Below, piece after piece: positions 56,931 through 64,000 of a stretch of DNA of 64,000 nt. The position numbers and the translations under genes were made by a program. The stretch lies in assembly GCA_030549495.1 (NCBI GenBank), contig JAUIRK010000993.1, positions 913,501 to 977,500 of the forward strand, given 5' to 3'. This DNA is from Nectonema munidae (Eukaryota; Nematomorpha; Nectonematoida; Nectonematidae). The notes beneath the pieces are model-generated. The model saw nothing but the letters and a program-made list of their open reading frames with translations. It had not been told where the DNA came from and made no database searches. Within the stretch, counting starts at the first letter, position 1. The number at the start of each line of letters is the position of its first letter.

Positions 56931-59640
56931 TCAGTCGATATTCGCTATAAGCACCTTCACGGGAGTGACAACTTTGGTGCTTATATCGAATATGTGCTTG
57001 TATCGAATTAAAAATGTTTCATAAGTTAATATAACTAAATTAAAACAGAATTATTTATTGATTGAAAAAAAATCTTTAATAGTAGATTGACGCAGTTTTC
57101 TTGTCTCAATTACATAACTTCTGAGTGATTCTTGAGCTTTCTTAAAATCTATTGTCGGAATTCCTAATTGCTCATAAACCCTTTTAATTTCATCCATCAT
57201 TTTCAAAGCTTCTTTGGCTGAGAATTTAGCTTGGTTTTCACTTTCTTTCACTGTCAGAAATCAAATTTTCTGTGATGTCGTTTGCTGTTTCGAAGCATTC
57301 TAAATCGTCATCACAGTGAATATAATCTGAAGTGAACAAATTTTCTTCAGCTGCACTGTCTGTGCTTTCTGAAGATGCCAGTTCTTCAGAATTCCAGCTA
57401 AAACATTTTTGGAAGCAATTTTTAATTACCTGAGGAGAAACACTCTTTCATGAATCTTGCAAAAAATGAAGAGAATCAAGAATTGTAACAGATTTTACAG
57501 CCCTCTCCATGTCATCATCCTGTCCACAATTCAAACGCTGTATAACTGTTCTCATCAGATTCTTTCTATAATGTGCTTACTTCGAATAATACCGGCATCC
57601 ATGGGTTGTATAATTGAAGATATGTTGGCAGGTAAAAAATAAATTTCAATATTGGATCTTTTTAAGTCTTTTGGATGTGCAGGGCATTGGTCCATTATTA
57701 AAGCTATTTTGCGTTTTTTTTCATCATTTCATTATCTAGATTAAAAAGCCAATCACTAAAATTTTTTTTAGTCATCCAAGAGGCCTTGTTGAAGGTATAT
57801 TGTACGGGTAAATTATTCTTTTTATTTTTGAAGCAGCGTGGACTTTGAAATTTACCTATGACAAGCAAAGGTAGTTTTTCAGTGCCAGACATGTTTGCAC
57901 ATAACAATAAAGAGAGTCTGTTCATTGCTTTTTTACTACCGCTGACGATTTCATTTTTTTTAGCAAGAGTGCCATTTGGAGTAGCTCTGTAATAAATGCC
58001 AGTTTCATCAACATTAAATATACAATCTTCAGAGTATTTTGTTAAAATTTTCTCCAAAAATAACTTTTTCCATTCTTCTGCACTATTTGAATCTGCACTT
58101 TCTTTTTCTCCGTGCTGATATTTGTGAACAATATTAAATCGTTTTTGAAACTTTTGTAGCCAACCAGTTGAAAAAGTTAAATTACTTGTTTCGGATGTTT
58201 GAGCCATTTGATCATAAAGTAGTTTTGCTTTTTCAATTAAAAGAGGACCTGAAATTTGAACTTTTTTCTCTCTCATTAAGCAGAACCATTCATACAATGC
58301 ATCTTCTAAATCAGGCATTACCCCTGCTCTTCTTCTTTTTCTTTTATAATCTTTATTTTCCATCTTTATTTTCAAAAACTTCTCTTTATCTTTGATCCAT
58401 CTACTGACTAAGGTGTGACTGAGTTAATATTTTTTGGCTATATCGCTAATTTTAAGCCCATGATCAACTTCTTTAACAACTTGAAGTTTAAATTCAAAAC
58501 TGAAATTTTTACGTTTATTGGACATTATAAGTCTAAAATAATCAAAAAAAATAGAATATCAGATGTAGCTATGAGATTTATGAAGTTTGAATTTATTTTT
58601 CAATAAATCAAACACTTACTATATTTTTTGTTGCGAAAAATTGATCTAGTGGAAAACTGTCTAACATAAAATTCACTAATGTTTTAATAACATCAATGTT
58701 TTAAAGTTTAAAAGTCTTAAAAAGTTCTCATATAAGTAAATACCAACAAACGATCAGTGAAAAAGTTGAATGTAGTTTACAAAGAATTTTTTTTTAGAAA
58801 TCTAAGAAAGAGACTTCAAAAGAAATTTTACATTTAATATATTAATAAGTTTGTTGATCGGAATATATTAACGAATTTTTAATAGTAAAAAAAGGTAATT
58901 TTAGAAAATACAAAAAATTATTTTTATATGCCTATTTTGTAGTGTTTACTTTTATATAATTTTATAATGTACATTAAACAAATTTAAATTAAATTAAAAA
59001 AAAACACATAATGGATATTGCGAAAAAAATATGCACAATTACAATATTAAAAATACACAGTTATCATTGAAAGAGCATTTTGACTAGTTTTTACCTTTGA
59101 CAACAACAAAGTTAAACTCAATATTTAAGACTAAGTGTATATAATAAACTACACTGCTTCACTCAGCCTCTCTCGTCAGAGCAGCTTGTGACAAGAATAA
59201 AAACAATAAATCAAAGTTACTTTCAAGTTTTGATAGGTTATCATAGTATTTCACGTATTTTCTCTCCACTCAGCATAACACAATAAAACATAAACTTAAA
59301 AATAATAAGCTTAATATGACAGATGAACTGTGAAATACAATATGTTATGAAGTAAGATAGCATGAAAAAGTTTTAATAAGAGCTGCCTATACTCCCTGTT
59401 GTAGACTAATCATGTTAATAGCTTGTAAGCATGTGTTGGTTTGTGATAGCCATAATTATTTATAAGTAAATGTCATACAAACCACGTACCTTATACCAAC
59501 TACTATGTGCTTATAAAGATATGTGCTTATACCGATTATTTCCTATCTTATATACTGTTAAAGTATATGGGTCTTTAACTTTCTGTGCTTATATCGAATA
59601 TGTGCTTATAACGAATGTGCTTATACTGAATGTTTACTGA
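56931..59640 (-). mobile_element. Tigger/pogo element, 2.7 kb
   Basis: Ends are TCAGTCGATATTCGCTATAA on the left and, read inward, TCAGTAAACATTCAGTATAA on the right, with TA on both sides (56929-56930, 59641-59642), the expected target duplication. Both subterminal regions carry tandem TGTGCTTATATCGAA-type words: two or three at the left end and at least four at the right end between 59510 and 59630. The interior holds a minus-strand transposase pseudogene (57051-58525). It lies in the presumed upstream intron of MCM10. Confidence 0.9.
57051..58525 (-). pseudogene. Tigger/pogo transposase, broken
   Basis: Minus strand. It starts MSNKRKNFSFEFKLQVVKEV, a psq-type helix-turn-helix, with an in-frame stop after DIAKKY. 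Then the CENP-B/Tc5-type second DNA-binding domain (EDALYEWFCLMREKKVQISG, LTFSTGWLQKFQKRFNI) and a DDE_1 catalytic domain. Its three Asp are visible in IFNVDETGIYYR (about 57990-58025), LIMDQCPAHPKDL (about 57690) and QPMDAGII (about 57600). The C-terminus is KEALKMMDEIKRVYEQLGI ... STIKDFFSINK and TAA at 57051-57053. The 57704-58375 run of 223 codons is intact; a frameshift in an A8 run at about 57720 and another near 57250 break the rest. Related to host CENP-B and Jerky-type proteins, but clearly a transposon here. Confidence 0.9.
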
Positions 59641-59943
59641 TATATTGCTGGAACCTTGAAGGAATCTATCTTTTTTTCTCAAATATTTAGTTTATTGCTT
59701 TCACAATAAAATTCAAATCCCTAAAAACTATTCTTTACTGCTTGACGAAAAAGCAAGTACTTACCTGTAAATGACAATTTTTCTTTATATTCAAGTTTAT
59801 TTTATTTTTTATTTTAAAAGAAATTTAAGGAAATTCTAATTTCATAACCATCAGTGGAGATGGGAATTATGACTATAAAAATGTGATTTGTAATTAGTAT
59901 TATACAGTATAAATGTTTTCTGCCACAGCTAATATAATTAATA

Positions 59944-61222
59944 ATTCTTTTTTCATTAATAAAAATTCCTGATCATTTTCTTTTTTAATTTATTCAAAAG
60001 TACTATTTGTATATTTTATCCATTAAAATGTCAGTGTAAACGTTTTCGGCCATTTGTTTTCAATAAAATGTAAAAAATACAAAAAAAAAATTTTATATAA
60101 AATATTTATACCTTCTTTTCAATACTTTATGATTTCCTTTAGCCCGAATAATTGAATCAATTCTCCTTGGAAGAGAGCTATACAGATTCTTTGTATATTC
60201 ATCGGGAATCAATTCCCATGATTCGTCAAAGCTTCTTGGGTTCCTTAGATGAACTTTTCTTTTTAGCTCAACCCATATTTGTTCAATTATTTTAAGATCA
60301 GGGCTTTGAGGTGGCCAGTTTTTTTGAGTCAAACAAGACGTATGGCAAGGAGCGCCATCATGTTGAAATATATTACTAATATTTATATTAGGGAGTAAAT
60401 TGGGTTTACTTAATTTGTTGTATTTTATAGTATTGAGTGTTCCATCAATTTTTACATCATCACTTTTTATAAATCCTCAAAGCATCAAACTTTTTCTTTC
60501 GTGTTCGAACGTTTTTACGGTATAACGTCTATCAATCGCATTCCTTTAGGCCTTCTAACATATTGAAGTGAATTAGAATGAAGCTCAATCTTCGTTTCAT
60601 CACTAAAAATTAGATTATGCCAATCATAGACGATTCATAAAAATTTTTACTTTTACCAAATCAAATCTTTTTTTTAATTGAACTTTATTCAAAGCTAATT
60701 TTTTAGCTGCTAAACGCCCATTCAAATTATTTTTTCTAAGGATTCGCTTTCTGTATCAATTGAAATATATTTTCATAAATTATTTTCTTCCATTAATTGC
60801 CATAATTAATCGTTGACATTCTCACTAATTTACAGATATCTCTTATCAGTAACTTTTGAGGACGACCGCTTTTGGGTTTGTTGGCTACAGTTCCTGTACT
60901 TTTATATTTTAATAAAATTTGAGAAATATTACTTCTAGATATATTAAATCATTTTGCAAGTACAACTTTAGTTCTCAATTGTAGAGAACGAAAGACGTCA
61001 AGAAAAGATCGTTAAAGAAAGCAGCGATTTAAAGAAATTAATTTTTGAAAAAACAATGATAAAAATTTATATTAAAATTTTGAAAAAATGTTTTTACCTG
61101 AAAAGTCAACAAATGGCCGAAAACTTTTGTACTGAATTTTTAATAGATAAAATATACAAATAATAGTTTTGAATAAATTAAAAAAGAAAATAATCAGAAA
61201 TTTTTATTAATGAAAAAAGAAT
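59944..61222 (-). mobile_element. Tc1/mariner element, 1.28 kb, long terminal repeats
   Basis: Terminal inverted repeats of about 115 bp: 59944-60058 (ATTCTTTTTTCATTAATAAA ... GTTTTCGGCCATTTGTT) and 61107-61222. They match at most positions. The left flank is TA; the right is GA, one change from TA. The transposase frames on the minus strand are broken. Pieces in order from the right: SRSNISQILLKYKSTGTVAN and KPKSGRPQK (helix-turn-helix and GRP hook, about 60860-60950), then QKNWPPQSPDLKIIEQIWVE (60250-60330), the WPxxSPDLNPIExxW box with the last catalytic Asp. Length and structure are classic for Tc1-like elements. Confidence 0.88.
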
Positions 61223-62959
61223 GATTTAAAAATGGTATTTATAATGAATTAATTTAATATAAATAAATTTCATCAAAAGATTGTAAAGAAAAAATATTAG
61301 CTGTAATTGAAAACATTCGCCCTCTACTCTATATATTTTTTTAAAAAGGATAAATCAATAGTCTTTTCCTAGGTTTTTGCAAACACTCAATATTCAGAAT
61401 GTTATTTCATTTCTGCCAATGTGTGTATAGGCATATTATACACATTAGTTTAAATATATAACAAATGTTTAAAATTTAAAAAAGCGATCAATTTGGGTTA
61501 GCTACTACGTTTTTACCCTCACAATAATTAAAATATTTTCTATATATAGAATATATCAACACATTAACTTTGTTATATAGCAAATTTGATGTTATCATGA
61601 AAGCAGTTGTGGCTGAACTGTTGATGCATTGGAACAGTGCTGTCCACTCTCTCCATAAGTCACAATTCAATTCACAGAAATGTGAATAGCAACCTTCATC
61701 CAACTGATGAGACTAAAAAAGGTCGAAAGCTATCTTGGATTGGCTTACCGTGTGTGATAACAACACTCGAATTTGCTAACTACCCGTATTCATCCTATAT
61801 AAACATAGAATATATGAATATATATTTAAAATATAAATTGTTATTTTGAAAATGTTTTGGGAAAAAGTTTGGTATTTCTTTGCCATGTGTTCATGGAAGG
61901 GAAGAAAGAACAAATAATGATTGTTAGAATTGGTACAACTCGTAAGAAGATAACTACTTATTTTCATGAGTAAATTATTGAAAGACTAAATTCACAAATT
62001 GCTTACAATAAACCGACTGTTTCAGGATGTAACTGATTTTTCCATAAAAGAAGAAAAAAGGTATTGTACAGAGATTGCAGGGATCGAAAAATGAATTTTA
62101 AATCCTCAAAAGCTGAAAACAAAGAAAGAAAAATCTAAAAATATATATAATGAATTTTGGAAAAATTAAAATTTATATTTACAACAAAAAAACTTAGAGA
62201 GTCTTTCCTTTTTCAACTCTAAATGAAACTCAGTTCCATGGTATAAATAAAAATTTTAATTGTCAACAAGTTTGTTAGAAAAAAATCTGCAAACATTTAT
62301 TCAAACTGACAAGTTTATTTCAATTTATACTTATCGATTACTTACAAAATTAATTTTCCCACACATACATTATAAAAACCTTGAAGAAACTACCAGAAAA
62401 AAGACTGTTGCATAAAATCTTAAAAAATCACTTAAAAAAATCTAAATAAACTTTTTTTAATATTACTTTTCAATTCGTCCTCATTATTTGCTATCGGTAT
62501 CTATTTCTTTAACCTTGATTTTATGCAAAAACAGGTTTTCAATTGGATCCTAATCCGATAAATATGGAGACAGGAAGAACAACAATATTTTTACTACGTA
62601 AAAATATTTAGAAAATATATATTTTTAGTTGTATATGGGGAAAAATTATTTTGATAAGTAATCGTCAAGAATACGTTGGAATATACTTTTCAGCTTGAAT
62701 AAAATTTTGAATGTATACTTTGTCAAATATAAACTTGTGGAAAATCAAAATTCTTATTTTCGCAATTAAAATTTAAATTTGTGAAATTGTTAAAATATAA
62801 CAATTAAAATGTAAATTCGATTAATATATCATTTTTTATCTGCTTACGATGAAATCCCTTAGATAAGAAAGAGGCTCACCCGCCCCTCCTGCCTTTCAGA
62901 AGAAACTTTCTTGAGATATAGAAATTTAAGGAATTTCAATTAGCCCCATTCATTTGGAA
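61223..62959. other. No confident gene
   Basis: AT-rich. A slightly GC-richer patch at 61590-61760 has short frames on both strands that I cannot place. Nothing else is supported. Confidence 0.35.
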
Positions 62960-63136
62960 TCAGTCTTGTGCCGTGTTTGATTTGGAGCTGTGGGCAGGAC
63001 TGTTAGAATGATTTTCATGAGTTCTCCATTCTCTTTCTTTGCCACAGCAGAAATCACAAGTATGTGTGTTATTTTTAAGTATATTTTTTGTATCCCAGCA
63101 AGGTGTTGCCTGTGTCCTTATTAAGATGCTCTCAAC
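62960..63136 (-). CDS. Candidate exon with a U1-type zinc finger
   Basis: Minus-strand frame of 58 codons, open from just after a TAG (possible acceptor ATACTAG) to TGA at 62960-62962, without an ATG. It encodes ATPCWDTKNILKNNTHT, CDFCCGKEREWRTHENH and SNSPAHSSKSN. The spacing C-x2-C-x12-H-x5-H is exactly that of U1-type (JAZ-like) zinc fingers, with the usual Trp before the His. Such fingers occur in double-stranded-RNA-binding and splicing proteins and also in some nuclear scaffold proteins. It would be a last exon. The parent protein is not recognised, and whether it belongs to a gene or a pseudogene is open. Confidence 0.4.
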   Translation of the reverse strand, partial: VESILIRTQATPCWDTKNILKNNTHTCDFCCGKEREWRTHENHSNSPAHSSKSNTAQD

Positions 63137-63489
63137 CTAGTATTCCATATAGAGGATGAAAAAAATTAACATCCGCTTTACCAATGATCAAATCAAGTTT
63201 TAGGCTAATCCAACAGATCTAAGAAAACTTCTACGATTTTATAACAAGTAATTCAAATACTTTTTTTTTTTGTAATTTTTCTAATTTTTTTAGATTTTTA
63301 TTTCGACCGTTTGATCATTTTTCAAACAATATTTATTCCATTTAGAGTGAAAAGAAGAATTATATTATAAATGCATTATTATCATGATCATACTTAACTT
63401 TAAAGTTTAGTTGCTGATCTAATTTATTTTGAAAAATATTCATGAAAGTATTTCTTTTTTTGATTGATATGGCGAAGTCGATGAATTTC

Positions 63490-63624
63490 ATATTAGTGAA
63501 TGAAAGGAAAATACACAAAACAGTATATTAAATTAAACTACGCGACTTTGAAATTTTACTTTGAAAAGTCGCGTAATTTAATTTAATATACTGTTTTGTG
63601 TATTTTCCTTTCATTCACTAATAT
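63490..63624. repeat. Near-perfect hairpin, 60-bp arms, 15-bp loop
   Basis: Arms 63490-63549 (ATATTAGTGAATGAAAGG ... TACGCGACTTT) and 63565-63624 are complementary at 59 of 60 positions. The loop at 63550-63564 is GAAATTTTACTTTGA. This is the tightest palindrome in the window. No flanking duplication is obvious. Confidence 0.95.
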
Positions 63625-64000
63625 TTCTTTTTTTGTATATTGGCTCTTATAGCTGCTAAGACCGAGAGCATATGGATGATTAAACCATATTTTGACTTAA
63701 ATATTTTTAGAAAGAAAATACGACTAATTCAAAAATTTTTTAAATGTGACATTTATATAAGTTAGTAAAGACGTTTTTCTAAAGAAAACGTACAAAAAAA
63801 GTTCAAATAATTTTTTTAAAAAGCATAGCGTTTGTAGTGCGAAAATAGGAATCTAATATTGGATTCATAAGAAAAAGAACCCTTTATTTATTGTGTAACA
63901 TTGTATGACTCGATTTCCTAGAAGGATCAATTTTAGTATTCATAGATTTTAGAATAAAATTCTTGACAATCAATTTTTAGCTTGGATCCAAAAAGCTATC
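63625..64000. other. No gene seen
   Basis: AT-rich DNA up to the window end, no supported features. Confidence 0.35.

Overview
This is a strongly AT-rich window of nuclear DNA from an animal. It has introns with GT..AG borders, AATAAA polyadenylation signals, long microsatellites and a very dense load of DNA-transposon remains. The two recognisable host genes, the transposon set (hAT, piggyBac, Tigger/pogo, Tc1, MULE and an RTE-like LINE) and the compositional style suggest an arthropod. A parasitic copepod of the sea-louse type is my guess, but that is inference and no single feature proves it. I recognised no rRNA, tRNA, CRISPR array, LTR retroelement, retrovirus or Polinton.

Host genes are few. 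At 54736-55308 (+) is a complete intronless MAGE-domain gene, NSMCE3, the Nse3 subunit of the SMC5/6 complex. It lies tail to tail with the last two coding exons of MCM10 (55413-55542 and 56440-56661, minus strand), with about 105 bp between the stop codons. The rest of MCM10 should lie further right or beyond the window; its upstream intron holds a Tigger element. At 10425-11666 (minus) is a long first coding exon of a Ser/Asn/Gln/Tyr/Pro-rich protein of unknown identity that ends at a clean splice donor. Weaker candidate exons are at 4331-4520, 24021-24176, 25941-26162, 40652-42290 and 62960-63136; the last encodes a U1-type zinc finger.

The rest is mostly mobile DNA. At 31148-37664 a divergent hAT-like element of about 3 kb carries a 3.54 kb piggyBac element (31172-34714) just inside its left terminal repeat, and the piggyBac carries a GT array of more than 500 bp. 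Two more copies of the same divergent transposase superfamily lie at 44060-45744 (minus) and 53150-54010 (+). Four small piggyBac-type MITEs (13868, 29544, 39233, 50135) sit in or next to TTAA; one splits an RTE-like LINE at 28983-30010. Several hAT MITEs have exact 8-bp target duplications (4789, 18035, 27108, 46021). Larger dead elements are a hAT at 50872-52705, a hAT relic at 20413-21621, Tigger at 56931-59640, Tc1 at 59944-61222 and a MULE tail at 12370-12640.

The most novel signal is a dispersed family built of 21-bp tandem units in inverted (foldback) arms, at 9588, 14284, 15048 and 22535-23551. Read outward, the arms encode a heptad coiled-coil repeat of the type LKKDKLE. The leucine between units is spelled with different synonymous codons, which suggests an ancestral protein rather than a plain minisatellite. 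Three long near-perfect hairpins (14826, 43067, 63490) are separate structures of interest.
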